Positions 1-8,180 of a stretch of 54,981 nt of DNA are shown one piece after another. The notes beneath the pieces were generated by a model, which was given only the letters and a program-made list of their open reading frames with translations, was not told where the DNA came from and did no database searches. The position numbers and the translations under genes were made by a program. This stretch comes from Candidatus Wolfebacteria bacterium RIFOXYD12_FULL_48_21. Its GTDB lineage: Bacteria > Patescibacteriota > Minisyncoccia > UBA6257 > UBA9933. How positions within the stretch are numbered: the first letter of the stretch is position 1; the number at the start of each line of letters is the position of its first letter. The DNA lies in contig MGIW01000005.1 in the NCBI GenBank assembly GCA_001793945.1, positions 1 to 54,981 on the forward strand, given 5' to 3'.

Positions 1-50
1 CAACGATCTACTCCACTGCGGATTGCAGGGCAAAAGCCCGAACGAATTCA

Positions 51-758
51 TTAACGAATTCCGACATGCAAAACCGCCAAATGTCCTTGCCTAAAACATA
101 CGCTGAGCGCATCCTTTTTCTGGAGCGGAACGAGGAGCGTCAGGCGCGTGGTACGCTCCACGAGCGTCCCCATTGCGCTCGCATGATCCTTCCCGACAAT
201 GAGATCACCTTCCCAATGCCCGGGAACGGTGCGGTCCGCAACTTCGACAGGACGCTCGGAAATACTGATGATATCTTGTATCCGCTGGCGCTTTGCATGG
301 GCATATTTGCGCGGTTGGCGGAGCTTCCGTTCCTGACGGAGATTGCGCATCAATTCAGTCTTCAATTCACCACGCGGAAGGCAATACAAGTGTTGATAGA
401 TGGTTTCGTGTGAAATGCGCATCGTCTTGTCTTGAGGATACGCGAGGACAAGCCGCTTTGCAATTTCTTCCGGAGACCATTGGCGGCGCAATCCGGTATA
501 GACATACTGTTTGAGATGTACATGCGTGTCCAACTTCTTCGGTCTGCGTCCTTGCGCGCGCAATTCTTTTGCGCGCTGCTGCGCGGTTTCCGCGCGGTAG
601 CAGCGGACATATTTCACGCGAGCATGGACTTCTCGGGAAACTGTACTCGTCGGGCGACCGATCCTGCGAGCGATGGACGCGAATGATTCATCCGTCCACG
701 CCCCGCGGCTGATTTCTTCGCGCTCAAAGGATGTAAGGCGCGTGTATGATGTTTGCAT
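51..758 (-). pseudogene. IS30-family transposase, truncated
   Basis: The 235-residue frame has the N-terminal helix-turn-helix of IS30 transposases (LTSFEREEIS, then RIGRPTSTVSRE) and the start of the DDE catalytic core (VPGHWEGDLIVGKDHASAMGTLVERTTR). After the LVPLQKKDA segment it leaves the family pattern and stops about 15 codons later. The rest of the DDE core is therefore missing and it should be inactive. The point of divergence (about 60-105) coincides with a short motif that recurs at 5356-5389. Family assignment rests on motif recognition; the truncation is seen directly. Confidence 0.8.
61..89. repeat. Junction motif, copy 1
   Basis: A stretch containing AAAACCGCCAAATGTCCTTG lies where the IS30 transposase loses its reading frame. 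About 19 of 20 bases recur at 5370-5389. It may be an insertion or recombination end, but its function is unknown. Confidence 0.4.
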
Positions 759-842
759 ATGGTGACAGTATATCCGATGCTGCCATTGCGCTGATATATT
801 GAACTCAAGGGTTCAGATGTATGTCATAAGTGAAAAATCCTG

Positions 843-848
843 TATAAT
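843..848 (+). promoter_or_regulatory. -10 element of a probably leaderless mRNA
   Basis: A perfect TATAAT ends 7 nt before the ATG at 856, so transcription should start at or next to the start codon. No convincing -35 element or SD is present. Confidence 0.55.
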
Positions 849-855
849 ACCCGTA

Positions 856-1917
856 ATGATCTCGCAGAAACTGATCAAGGAAATAATAGAAGAGGCGGTG
901 CACGCACCATCGGGGGATAATTCCCAGCCGTGGCGGTTTGAGGTGCGTGGAAACGAGATCGATATTTATAATCTTGTCGGCAGAGATGCTACTTTGTTTA
1001 ATTTCAAAAACAGGGGAGATTTTTTGGCGCATGGTGCGTTAATTGAAAACATTGCTATCGCAGCGGCGCATTTTGGATATAAGGCGGAAATGGTGTTGTT
1101 CCCTGAGGTGGGGAGAAATGATCATACTGCGACGGTCCGCTTAGAAAAGGCAGTAGAGAAAAAAGAAACAGGCCTATTTAAGGCGATTCGCGAACGGGCA
1201 ACCAATCGAAAAATATATCAATCATATGTATTGACCGAGGAAGAAAAGGAGTATATCGAAGGAATGAAAGGCGAAGGAGGCGCGGAGATACGACTGGTAG
1301 ATAATCGCGAAGATGTGAACAAGCTGGCGACCATCGTCAGCTTGAACGAGCGGCTGTTATTGGAAAACAAGCATATTCATGATTTCTTGTTCTCGATCAT
1401 CCGCTGGACCGATGAGGAAGAGAAAGGAAAACCGGGCATGCATGTAAAAACGCTCGAACTCGCACCGCCGCAGCGATTTGCATTTAGGCGGTTTAAGAGT
1501 TGGAAATTTGTTGAATGCGCAAACAGGATCGGCGCCTCGAAATTCATCGCGAAAGAAAATGCAAAGGTATATGCGTCGTCGTCCGCGATTGGAGCCATTA
1601 TTATGGAGAGTGATGCACCGAAAGATTTCATGCAAGCGGGAAGACTGTTGGAACATATGTGGTTGACGCTCACAAACAGGGGATTGAGCTTGCAGCCGGT
1701 AACCGCAGTGGCGTATCTTGCGCAAAGGATCAAAGCGGGGGATGTAAGCGAATTATCCGCCGAGCATCAGGAGCTGATCAAGAGGGCAGATAAAGAAACA
1801 AGGGAAATTTTAGGAATCGGCGATAAAACGATCGCAATGGTATTTCGCATCGGCAAGGCAGATAAGCCAAGTGGGCGTGCATTTAAATTGGGCCCTGATA
1901 TACGGTGGAGTGTGTGA
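856..1917 (+). CDS. Nitroreductase-family flavoprotein
   Basis: The protein is about 353 residues. Its N-terminus (EEAVHAPSGDNSQPWRF) matches the FMN-binding start of nitroreductase-family proteins, and a later segment (GRLLEHMWLTLTNRGLSLQP) matches the C-terminal part of the fold. Family members bind FMN and reduce nitro, quinone or similar substrates with NAD(P)H; the substrate here cannot be told. The ATG at 856 is chosen over an upstream in-frame start because the family homology begins there and TATAAT lies just upstream. It is probably cytosolic. The methyltransferase-like gene follows after 14 nt, so the two are probably co-transcribed. No SD is visible. Confidence 0.75.
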   Translation: MISQKLIKEIIEEAVHAPSGDNSQPWRFEVRGNEIDIYNLVGRDATLFNFKNRGDFLAHGALIENIAIAAAHFGYKAEMVLFPEVGRNDHTATVRLEKAVEKKETGLFKAIRERATNRKIYQSYVLTEEEKEYIEGMKGEGGAEIRLVDNREDVNKLATIVSLNERLLLENKHIHDFLFSIIRWTDEEEKGKPGMHVKTLELAPPQRFAFRRFKSWKFVECANRIGASKFIAKENAKVYASSSAIGAIIMESDAPKDFMQAGRLLEHMWLTLTNRGLSLQPVTAVAYLAQRIKAGDVSELSAEHQELIKRADKETREILGIGDKTIAMVFRIGKADKPSGRAFKLGPDIRWSV

Positions 1918-1931
1918 GAAAAACTAACAGT

Positions 1932-2843
1932 ATGGAAATTAAAAGAGCGCAAAAAATAGAGGAGATAATCGCAGAGCTTAAAAAGTTGAAAACCGACCTA
2001 AACGGCTATGCGGTAGAAAAGAATATTGAATTTTTTGAAGCGATCAAATCGCCTATGCGATATATCGGGTGGTTATTATTTTCGGCTAACAAGATAGACA
2101 AGGAACAAATATTAGAGTTGAGCGATTTCCCCAAGGAAGAATGGGAAGAAGATCTGCACAAAAATTTGATCAAGATGGAGCGAAAAAAAATTCCAGGAAT
2201 GATAGAGCCGCTTAAAAAGAAATTAGTGCAGATCATTAATGATAAAAATCCGCGGTTGGTAGTCAATTTAGGAGCAGGCGCAATGGAACTGGAAAGACAA
2301 ATAATAGAAGTATTGCTAAAAAAAGGATCAGCTAAAAATGTAACATTTGTTGCAATAGATAAATCTATCATAGCAAAAAGACTTGCGGTAGAAAATCTTG
2401 CGCAATTTAAAGAAGATATAGAGCTCGAGGAAGTAGGCCGCGTAACCAAAGATAGGCTCCTCGAAAATAATAAAAAAAATATACGGGTAATATTGTGCAG
2501 TAACGATATCTTTGAGCTGGATAAGGAATTTGGAGAAGGATTTTTTGATGTAGTATGTTTTGCGAAGTTCAAGCATCATTTGCAAGATGTGCAAAAGAAA
2601 CGGCTAGATACAATTATTGCGATTATAGGAAAATATATAGTCGAATTTGACGATTATCGGAGCTGGTGGCTACTTATCCCACAATCAATTGCCACATGGG
2701 GATATCCGGTACTTATGAATGGCGCAGTATTCTCGAGGCTAAGGGACTATACAAAAAAGGAGTTAAGAGGCAGGAGCGTGGCTGGTAATCGTCTCTCATT
2801 TTTTAAGAATGGCTCATATATGATCGAAAGCATAAAACCATAA
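1932..2843 (+). CDS. SAM-dependent methyltransferase-like protein
   Basis: A protein of about 303 residues. A Rossmann-type glycine motif (VVNLGAGAMELE) near residue 115 is followed by an acidic strand end (FVAIDKS) and an aspartate-containing strand (VILCSNDIFELD). This order is typical of class I SAM-dependent methyltransferases. The N-terminal 100 residues are charged and helical, and I do not recognise them. The substrate is unknown. It sits between the nitroreductase and histidine kinase genes with very short gaps (14 and 5 nt), implying one transcript. The start is the ATG with no SD. Base composition is more AT-rich than in the ribosomal and pilus genes. Confidence 0.5.
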   Translation: MEIKRAQKIEEIIAELKKLKTDLNGYAVEKNIEFFEAIKSPMRYIGWLLFSANKIDKEQILELSDFPKEEWEEDLHKNLIKMERKKIPGMIEPLKKKLVQIINDKNPRLVVNLGAGAMELERQIIEVLLKKGSAKNVTFVAIDKSIIAKRLAVENLAQFKEDIELEEVGRVTKDRLLENNKKNIRVILCSNDIFELDKEFGEGFFDVVCFAKFKHHLQDVQKKRLDTIIAIIGKYIVEFDDYRSWWLLIPQSIATWGYPVLMNGAVFSRLRDYTKKELRGRSVAGNRLSFFKNGSYMIESIKP

Positions 2844-2848
2844 AGATA

Positions 2849-4495
2849 ATGAATATTTTAGGGAACTTCAATCTTTTGTCGGTAGGAATTATAGTCGCCT
2901 GTATTGTGATTTTAGGCTGGGTAATCTTTTTTAGCAATAGAAAAAGTATTACCAACAGAACATTTCTTGGCCTCTCAATGGCTGCGGCGCTATGGAGCGT
3001 ATTTAATTATGTATCGTTTCAGTTAACGGATGCGAAATGGATATTGTGGGCACTACGGGCGCAGATGTTCTTTGCAGTTTGGTATGCATACTTTATTTTT
3101 CAGCTTTTTTATGTATTTCCGGAAGATGTTAAGGAATTTACGAGAGAATATAAAATATTTCTATTTCCAGCCTTATTGGTTGTATCAGCCGCAACATTAA
3201 CGGAGTTCGTCTTCGTGGGAGTTGAGGGGGTAAATATAGGCGGAGGGGCATCGGGAGTGGCACTTGATTGGGGGGTGGGACTATTCGGCACATTTATTGG
3301 ATTTTTGCTTATAGTCGGGGTGGCGATGTTTATAAGAAAAACAAGGAGTGCCTCAGAAGAAGAAAGTCAAAAATTCCGCTACATTCTTGCCGGACTCTTT
3401 ACGACATTCTTATTGCACATAGTTTTTAATTTTATATTGCCCGCTCTTTTGGATATGCCACAGTTTGTTCAATATGGCGCCATGTTTGTATTTCCACTCA
3501 TATTCTTTACATTCTATGCGATTATTAAGCACAATCTACTGAATATAAAGGTTGTTGCTACGGAGATTTTCATACTATTGCTTTCGCTGGTGTCTTTTGT
3601 TGAAGTGGTTATTGCAAAAAATACAACGGAAATAGCTTTTAGGACCGTTATATTCTTCGCAATATTGGCAATCGGTATACTTGTTATCCGCAGCGTCCGC
3701 CGCGAAGTCGAGCAAAAAGAAAAACTGCAAAAACTATCAGAAGACCTCGAGGCGGTAAACGAAGAATTAAAGAAGACGGAAAAACTGAAGGCGGAGTTCT
3801 TCTCGTTTGCCGCGCATCAGGTTAAATCGCCTATGGCGGTCATCAAGGGTTATGCCACATTGATCGGTGACGGCACATTGGCGGGTGTACCACAGGACAA
3901 GATCGTGGAGATCGCAAAAAAGATCGGCGCTGCGGCAAGCCGCACGCTTGCCATGGTAAACAACCTGCTCGACATGCGAAAGATCGAGGAGGGAAGAATG
4001 GTCTATTCGTTCGAAGAGCTGAATGTGGTCCCGCCGATCCGCACTATTGTTGCCGATCTGGAAACATTGGCAAAGGACAAAGGTCTTGCGTTGACCTTTG
4101 AGGCATCGCAGGAAGAGATAGTGCTGAACATGGATATTCAGAAGTTCACGCAGGTCATTCAGAACCTTATAGACAATGCGGTCAAATATACCGAAGCCGG
4201 ATGGGTTAAGGTAAGCGTGAGCTTGAATGACGGCAAAGTGCTGTTTGCGGTTTCCGATTCGGGCAGGGGCATTTCAAAAGACTTTGCTGCGAATATGTTT
4301 ACCCAATTCGCGCGTGATCCGGCCTTGGCTCAGGATACCAAAGGCACCGGCCTCGGCCTCTTCATCGCCAAACAGATTGTGGAAGCCCATGGCGGCAAAA
4401 TCTGGGCATCCTCCGAAGGCGAAGGAGCAGGGAGCACCTTCTCGGTGGAAATCCCGCAAGATAATAAGGCGGTTACGGAGAAGATGGGGAGTTGA
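2849..4495 (+). CDS. Membrane sensor histidine kinase with 7-TM-type N-terminus
   Basis: 548 residues. The first ~235 residues contain about seven hydrophobic segments, as in histidine kinases with a 7-TM sensor region. A coiled-coil linker follows (about residues 280-315), then a HisKA domain with the phospho-acceptor His at about residue 323 (AAHQVKSPMAVIKGY). The HATPase domain has an N box (NLIDNAVKY), a G1 box (DSGRGIS) and a G2 box ([11 protein letters not shown]). It should autophosphorylate and pass phosphate to a response regulator; none is adjacent, and the nearest is at 28278. Its 3' end is the source or relative of six partial copies found downstream to 14534, so the locus appears to be an insertion or exchange hot spot. 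Confidence 0.9.
   Translation: MNILGNFNLLSVGIIVACIVILGWVIFFSNRKSITNRTFLGLSMAAALWSVFNYVSFQLTDAKWILWALRAQMFFAVWYAYFIFQLFYVFPEDVKEFTREYKIFLFPALLVVSAATLTEFVFVGVEGVNIGGGASGVALDWGVGLFGTFIGFLLIVGVAMFIRKTRSASEEESQKFRYILAGLFTTFLLHIVFNFILPALLDMPQFVQYGAMFVFPLIFFTFYAIIKHNLLNIKVVATEIFILLLSLVSFVEVVIAKNTTEIAFRTVIFFAILAIGILVIRSVRREVEQKEKLQKLSEDLEAVNEELKKTEKLKAEFFSFAAHQVKSPMAVIKGYATLIGDGTLAGVPQDKIVEIAKKIGAAASRTLAMVNNLLDMRKIEEGRMVYSFEELNVVPPIRTIVADLETLAKDKGLALTFEASQEEIVLNMDIQKFTQVIQNLIDNAVKYTEAGWVKVSVSLNDGKVLFAVSDSGRGISKDFAANMFTQFARDPALAQDTKGTGLGLFIAKQIVEAHGGKIWASSEGEGAGSTFSVEIPQDNKAVTEKMGS
4345..4495 (+). repeat. Kinase-tail repeat, resident copy A
   Basis: This is the last ~150 bp of the intact kinase gene, coding for the G2 box to the stop codon. 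It is the reference for the other copies. All copies share a final segment reading ACGGAGAAGATGGGGAGTTGA or a close variant, and all end exactly at TGA. Confidence 0.9.
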
Positions 4496-4508
4496 GGATC
4501 TTTCATAT

Positions 4509-5324
4509 ATGCAGAAGAAGTCTAAATACGATATAAGAATAAAGCAAAACAACGCAAAAAATATTTTTGCGTTGTTTTGCTTGCTAAACGCCATAGGCTA
4601 TGATGATGAGAATAATGATAAGGGGATGTCTCCGTTGAGAAAAAAGATACGAAAGCAACTCTTAATAATAGACTGGAAGGCGAAGTACCCGGAGTGCAAA
4701 GACTTATTAAGTAAGTATCACCCGGGATGGATTTTGTTTGACATGTTAAAGAAGGGATCGATTGCGAAGCAAACAAGGATTCAAAAAATACTTGAGGAAT
4801 GCGGGCGTGATCCATTGATAAAAAAACTGTGGAACCAGTATGGAGCTACGCAGGAAAAAGAGGGGAAAGAAATATTGGCGATTTTTAAAAAAGAAGCCCA
4901 GCTGTTTATGGATTTTGTAGGGTCTGCGCCTAAAAATATCCATACGCTGACAGTAATTGCGAATCCATTAGATGCATACTGGCGCGGATACGGACTTGAG
5001 GTAAAAGGAGTAGGCTATATAGTAGTTGGCCCCGGTAACAAGCAAGAAAAAAGAAATGTGATACGGCACGAATTGATTCACATTCTTGCGCCAAAAATCA
5101 CAATTCCTCAGGGGCTGCTTATATATTCCAAAAATAGTGCATTGGCGAAAATGGGTTACGGCACGAAAAGTATTCTCAATAGGGAATATGTCGTTCGTGC
5201 ATTGCAGATCGCATATGAAACAGAAGTATTGAAAAAAGATTTTGAACAAGCACTACTGGAAGAATCAGAATTTCCCAAAATCAAAGAAGCAGTTGAATTC
5301 GTAAAAGGGAAGATAATCGGATAA
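4509..5324 (+). CDS. HExxH zincin-like putative metalloprotease
   Basis: About 271 residues; I do not recognise the family. The C-terminal third has RHELIHILAP with a HExxH zinc site (His187, Glu188, His191), suggesting a zinc metallopeptidase. The N-terminal 140 residues are helical and highly charged. No signal peptide is apparent, so it is probably cytosolic. It begins 13 nt after the kinase stop, directly behind tail copy A, and its stop codon abuts a decayed tail copy (5321-5354), so it forms a cassette of its own. Two other proteins with the same kind of motif lie at 10243-11926. A role in processing peptides from the neighbouring clusters is inference only. Confidence 0.5.
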   Translation: MQKKSKYDIRIKQNNAKNIFALFCLLNAIGYDDENNDKGMSPLRKKIRKQLLIIDWKAKYPECKDLLSKYHPGWILFDMLKKGSIAKQTRIQKILEECGRDPLIKKLWNQYGATQEKEGKEILAIFKKEAQLFMDFVGSAPKNIHTLTVIANPLDAYWRGYGLEVKGVGYIVVGPGNKQEKRNVIRHELIHILAPKITIPQGLLIYSKNSALAKMGYGTKSILNREYVVRALQIAYETEVLKKDFEQALLEESEFPKIKEAVEFVKGKIIG

Positions 5325-5354
5325 TAGGGTCACTACGGAGAAGATAGGGTATAG
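5321..5354 (+). repeat. Kinase-tail repeat, decayed copy A'
   Basis: ATAATA and, after a short diverged stretch, ACGGAGAAGAT match the final bases of the kinase gene. The usual TTGA stop is mutated to TATAG. It lies between the zincin-like gene and the graspetide cassette. Confidence 0.6.
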
Positions 5355-5355
5355 T

Positions 5356-5389
5356 CCCAAGCATATCGGAAAACCGCCATATGTCCTTG
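5356..5389. repeat. Junction motif, copy 2
   Basis: The left half (CCCAAGCATATCGGAAAAC) resembles 8149-8170 and the right half (AAAACCGCCATATGTCCTTG) resembles 61-89. It lies immediately after decayed tail copy A' and before the graspetide promoter. Confidence 0.4.
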
Positions 5390-5397
5390 TGCATTTG

Positions 5398-5403
5398 TAT
5401 AAT
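5398..5403 (+). promoter_or_regulatory. -10 element for the graspetide cassette
   Basis: A perfect TATAAT lies about 58 nt upstream of the ATP-grasp start, giving a leadered mRNA with an AGGAGG SD. No good -35 is visible at 16-18 nt spacing. Confidence 0.5.
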
Positions 5404-5461
5404 GTATGTTATTTAATAGTTAGGATTTAAACTTCAAAACTTAATATCAGGAGGGGTAAAA

Positions 5462-6472
5462 ATGGAAAAGACGATACTCATTCTCACTCATTCGCAGGAC
5501 GATTGTGCAAAACTTGTCATTGATCAGCTTTCTTCAAAAGGAGCAGATCTTGTCAGGTTCAATACCAATGAATTCCATAGCAAGGTAAAGGCCGTAATGC
5601 ACCTTAGCGGACGCGGAGATTTTCAGGGAAGATACGAATTTCCTGATAGTGTGCTGCCTTTTAGCCAAGTCGGCGTGGTGTGGAACAGAAGAATTCACGA
5701 ACCTGAACTGGATTATGATTTAGGGAATCCGGAGCTTCAGGCATGGATGGCTGACGAAGCAGAGATGGCTATGAACATCTCTTTTACCATGTTTACATGC
5801 CCCGTGATCAATCCATGGGAAATCAACGAGAGATTGAAGTTCAACAAGATGATTCAAATGCAAAGAGCCGCTTCTCTGGGGTTAGAAGTTCCGCTTTCTT
5901 GCATAACGAATAATCTCTCAGAAATCAAGGAATTTTGGAGAGAGGCAGAGGAAGAAGTTATCTTCAAGAAAATTAGAAAAGGCCTGTTCAGATTCAGTAA
6001 CGGGGAAACTCTGTTATTGCATACCAGTAAGATCCCAAGAGAGATGATGACGGAAGAAAATTTGGCAAGAATGAGATTTAGTCCGATGTTTTTACAGGAG
6101 CATATACCGAAGCGCTTTGATGTACGGTCTGTCGTGGTAGACGAGAAAGTATTTTCAGTGACGATAGACTCGCAGGGAGTGGAAGAAGGAAAGACGGATT
6201 ACAGAACAGCTGCCGTCATGGGAAAGCTCAAAGAGATGCCTCACAAAGAAATAGATCTGGGAGAGGATGTTAATAAAAAGCTCGTAGCTTTCTCAAAAAG
6301 TTTTGAGCTGACATTTAGCGTCATTGACATGGTTATAACCCCGGATGGAAGAATCGTATTCTTAGAGGATAATCCGAATGGACAATGGGCATGGCTCGAG
6401 CATATGACGGGCGCACCTATTTCTGAAGCATTTGCGGATACGCTTATAGAATTTTCCCAGAGATCTTCTTGA
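5462..6472 (+). CDS. ATP-grasp peptide ligase, MvdC/MvdD (graspetide) type
   Basis: 336 residues, the usual size of microviridin-type ligases. The N-terminal ILTHSQDD segment, the VGVVWNRR strand and the C-terminal metal and ATP-binding segment (VFLEDNPNGQWAWLEH, the ExNPNGQW signature) match ATP-grasp ribosomal peptide maturases. These enzymes use ATP to join Ser/Thr (ester) or Lys (amide) side chains to Asp/Glu side chains of a precursor peptide, guided by a PFF-type leader motif. Such a precursor is encoded 61 nt downstream. The ATG at 5462 follows a strong SD (AGGAGGGG), unlike the host housekeeping genes. Only one ligase is present; classical microviridin systems have two. Confidence 0.88.
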   Translation: MEKTILILTHSQDDCAKLVIDQLSSKGADLVRFNTNEFHSKVKAVMHLSGRGDFQGRYEFPDSVLPFSQVGVVWNRRIHEPELDYDLGNPELQAWMADEAEMAMNISFTMFTCPVINPWEINERLKFNKMIQMQRAASLGLEVPLSCITNNLSEIKEFWREAEEEVIFKKIRKGLFRFSNGETLLLHTSKIPREMMTEENLARMRFSPMFLQEHIPKRFDVRSVVVDEKVFSVTIDSQGVEEGKTDYRTAAVMGKLKEMPHKEIDLGEDVNKKLVAFSKSFELTFSVIDMVITPDGRIVFLEDNPNGQWAWLEHMTGAPISEAFADTLIEFSQRSS

Positions 6473-6533
6473 CGCCAGATCATCCGAGGATTAAACTACT
6501 ATTAGTACGATAAAATAAGAGGAGGTGATAAGT

Positions 6534-6674
6534 ATGGAATTAGTAGAGCAGCAGTCGGAAAGGCCGTTTTTCCTGGATTTCGCATTCAGGCTCCCGGCGG
6601 GAGTTGAAATCGAAACCTCGAAGCAGTCGAAAGACTGCACAAGCTGGGGCGAGGCAAGTTGCGATGATGATTAG
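6534..6674 (+). CDS. Graspetide (microviridin-like) precursor peptide
   Basis: A 46-residue peptide. The leader carries PFFLDF at residues 11-16, closely resembling the PFFARF helix that microviridin ligases recognise. A Pro-Ala-Gly linker follows. The C-terminal core (ETSKQSKDCTSWGEASCDDD) contains Thr, Ser and Lys donors and Asp/Glu acceptors, and two cysteines not found in classical microviridins. The start is fixed by a perfect SD (AGGAGGTGAT, 5 nt before ATG). A strong terminator follows. The gene pairs with the ATP-grasp ligase upstream. Ring pattern and biological target cannot be read from the sequence. Confidence 0.85.
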   Translation: MELVEQQSERPFFLDFAFRLPAGVEIETSKQSKDCTSWGEASCDDD

Positions 6675-6698
6675 GTAACCCATCGGGGGATACCTGAC

Positions 6699-6727
6699 AA
6701 GGGGCATCAATTGGTGCCCCTTTTTTT
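6699..6727. terminator. Intrinsic terminator of the graspetide cassette
   Basis: The GGGGCA/TGCCCC hairpin (with GGGGCATCAATTGGTGCCCC) is followed by seven T. The final codons and stop of the convergent gene at 6707 are encoded inside it. Confidence 0.9.
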
Positions 6728-7552
6728 AAAGAAGTCCTCAAAGATGTCTTTTGTGCAAAAGACATGATTTAGTCCTATAACTCCGAAGACGCTTTTATTT
6801 TTTTTCAGCAAGGATAGGATATTCTTTGACAAGAAATAATCTCTGCCTAAATTAATATCGGTTCCGACTTTATTTAATACAGTCCTTGTGGAAAATGGAT
6901 TCTGTAATTTGAAAATATATCTGGAATCTAAATCGAAATCAGTCAATTGCTCGGGGTTTTCCGGCAGAACCGATTTTCCTGTTACATTCATTAAATTATT
7001 GGAGATTATTCCAAATGCGCTGCCCATTTTTGTAAGGTGCAATTTTTCATCAATGGAATGTATAAGAGATTTGATACTTGCTATTGTTTTTTCATCAAAT
7101 TTGTTCCCCATCTTGATCCTACTATTTAAGTTATTTAAAAGAATCCACGAGGCAACATTCACCTCACTGTTTCTTTTTGTGGCAAATTTTAATAATTGAT
7201 CCCATGATGGTTCGATCTCGTATATTTTAATTTTATTTTTTTGACTCATATAAAAAACAAAACCAGTTTCGCCATATTTCTTGACCAGTTCGTCCTTGGA
7301 TGAAACATTAGGGGTATGCCCTTCAATGATAATGGCGACATTACGGTTATTTTGCAAAAAATAGTTGAAGTGTTTTTCTATATCCTTAAACTGTTTGTTT
7401 CGGATATTTTTGGAATGTTTACAGCCGTAAAGAAAAAGCTCTTGCTCTTTATTTTTTAAATTCAAAATAAAAGGACTTTTTGGCTCAGCCTTTGGATATT
7501 GAGCTAAGGACAGTATCCTTTCCTCTGCATTTTTAAGCGGGATTTCTTTCAT
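6707..7552 (-). CDS. Possible TIKI/TraB/EreA-ChaN-like protein
   Basis: 281 residues. The order of motifs is suggestive: an early strand ending in GCKHS, a strand with an acidic end (VAIIIEGH), an INLGRDYFLSKNI segment resembling the RD...M..N motif, and a late VFGVIGLNHV strand resembling the GxxH motif. Together they recall the TIKI/TraB/EreA-ChaN superfamily, which includes putative metalloproteases and esterases. This is a weak call from pattern memory. It is convergent with the graspetide operon, and its last codons overlap that terminator. There is no signal peptide and it is AT-rich. If correct, a peptide-cleaving role would fit its location. Confidence 0.4.
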   Translation of the reverse strand: MKEIPLKNAEERILSLAQYPKAEPKSPFILNLKNKEQELFLYGCKHSKNIRNKQFKDIEKHFNYFLQNNRNVAIIIEGHTPNVSSKDELVKKYGETGFVFYMSQKNKIKIYEIEPSWDQLLKFATKRNSEVNVASWILLNNLNSRIKMGNKFDEKTIASIKSLIHSIDEKLHLTKMGSAFGIISNNLMNVTGKSVLPENPEQLTDFDLDSRYIFKLQNPFSTRTVLNKVGTDINLGRDYFLSKNILSLLKKNKSVFGVIGLNHVFCTKDIFEDFFKKRGTN

Positions 7553-7694
7553 GCGACCTTATTGATAGCAAATTAGATTTAGATAGTATCAAGTATAAGG
7601 CAGGTATATGACATGAGCAATACGCCTGTACTGGAACACTCTGTCACCGCCTTTTTTGCACATCCTTCAAGCGATTCAATAAAGATGATGAGGG

Positions 7695-7848
7695 AGGCAC
7701 CGGCCTCGGCCTCTTCATCGCCAAACAGATCGTGGAAGCCCATGGCGGCAAAATCTGGGCATCCTCCAAAGGAGAAGGCGCAGGTAGCACCTTCTCGGTG
7801 GAAATCCCTTTGGACAACAAGGCGGTTACGGAAAAGATGGGGAGTTGA
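7695..7848 (+). repeat. Kinase-tail repeat, copy B
   Basis: About 150 bp nearly identical to the kinase 3' end, from GGCACCGGCC to the TGA stop. It has the variant CCTTTGGACAACAAGG where copy A has CGCAAGATAATAAGG, so it comes from a different kinase allele or paralogue. It has no start codon of its own in the kinase frame. Confidence 0.92.
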
Positions 7849-7945
7849 GGGGGGTTTGACAAAACTATTACTACAATGGCATACTTTTATTAGTAACTTT
7901 GTAGTGGGCGTCATTTGTTATTAACCTCAGCAAAGGAGTAGCGTC
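7849..7945 (+). promoter_or_regulatory. Shared expression leader, copy 1
   Basis: About 97 bp between tail copy B and the start codon of the 63-residue protein. It carries TTGACA (7856-7861), a possible -10 CATACT (7880-7885, 18-nt spacer), a leader and an SD (AAAGGAG, 7 nt before ATG). It is nearly identical (about three mismatches) to 12074-12170, where it drives a different peptide. Confidence 0.8.
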
Positions 7946-8137
7946 ATGGGATGGTGGAAAACTGGCAATGAGCACGAAACAAAAGGTGATGACAAGTATC
8001 GCGAGACGCTTGGACCGACTCATACGGATACCCATCATGTTAACGATGCGGGTAAGCGGGATAGCCCTCACAGTGAGGATCTTAAAGTTTCCGGGGCCAA
8101 GTATGAGTCGTCGATGACTGACATCCACAAGAAGTAA
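7946..8137 (+). CDS. Small hydrophilic protein, unknown
   Basis: 63 residues, very hydrophilic and rich in His, Asp, Lys and Thr, starting MGWWKTGNEH. No cysteine, membrane segment or known motif is seen. It is expressed from the shared promoter-leader with a strong SD, so it is very likely translated. It does not look like a classical RiPP precursor, but it occupies the position held by a 24-residue peptide in the other copy of this leader. It could be a peptide substrate, a small DNA-binding or stress protein, or an immunity factor; none can be chosen from sequence. Confidence 0.6.
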   Translation: MGWWKTGNEHETKGDDKYRETLGPTHTDTHHVNDAGKRDSPHSEDLKVSGAKYESSMTDIHKK

Positions 8138-8148
8138 ACCTCCAAAGA

Positions 8149-8170
8149 CCCGAGCATGTCCGAAAACTGC
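8149..8170. repeat. Junction motif, copy 3
   Basis: CCCGAGCATGTCCGAAAAC matches CCCAAGCATATCGGAAAAC at 5356 with few differences. It lies 11 nt after the stop of the 63-residue protein. Confidence 0.35.
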
Positions 8171-8180
8171 TCAAAATTTT

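Noticed and set aside
2849-4495. Alternative genetic code (UGA as glycine, as in Gracilibacteria/SR1)
   Set aside because: TGA ends many well-conserved genes (kinase, ftsK, uvrA-like) at the expected lengths.
7579-7914. Open frames on both strands over tail copy B
   Set aside because: They are shadows of the kinase-derived repeat and the shared promoter; similar frames appear over copy C.
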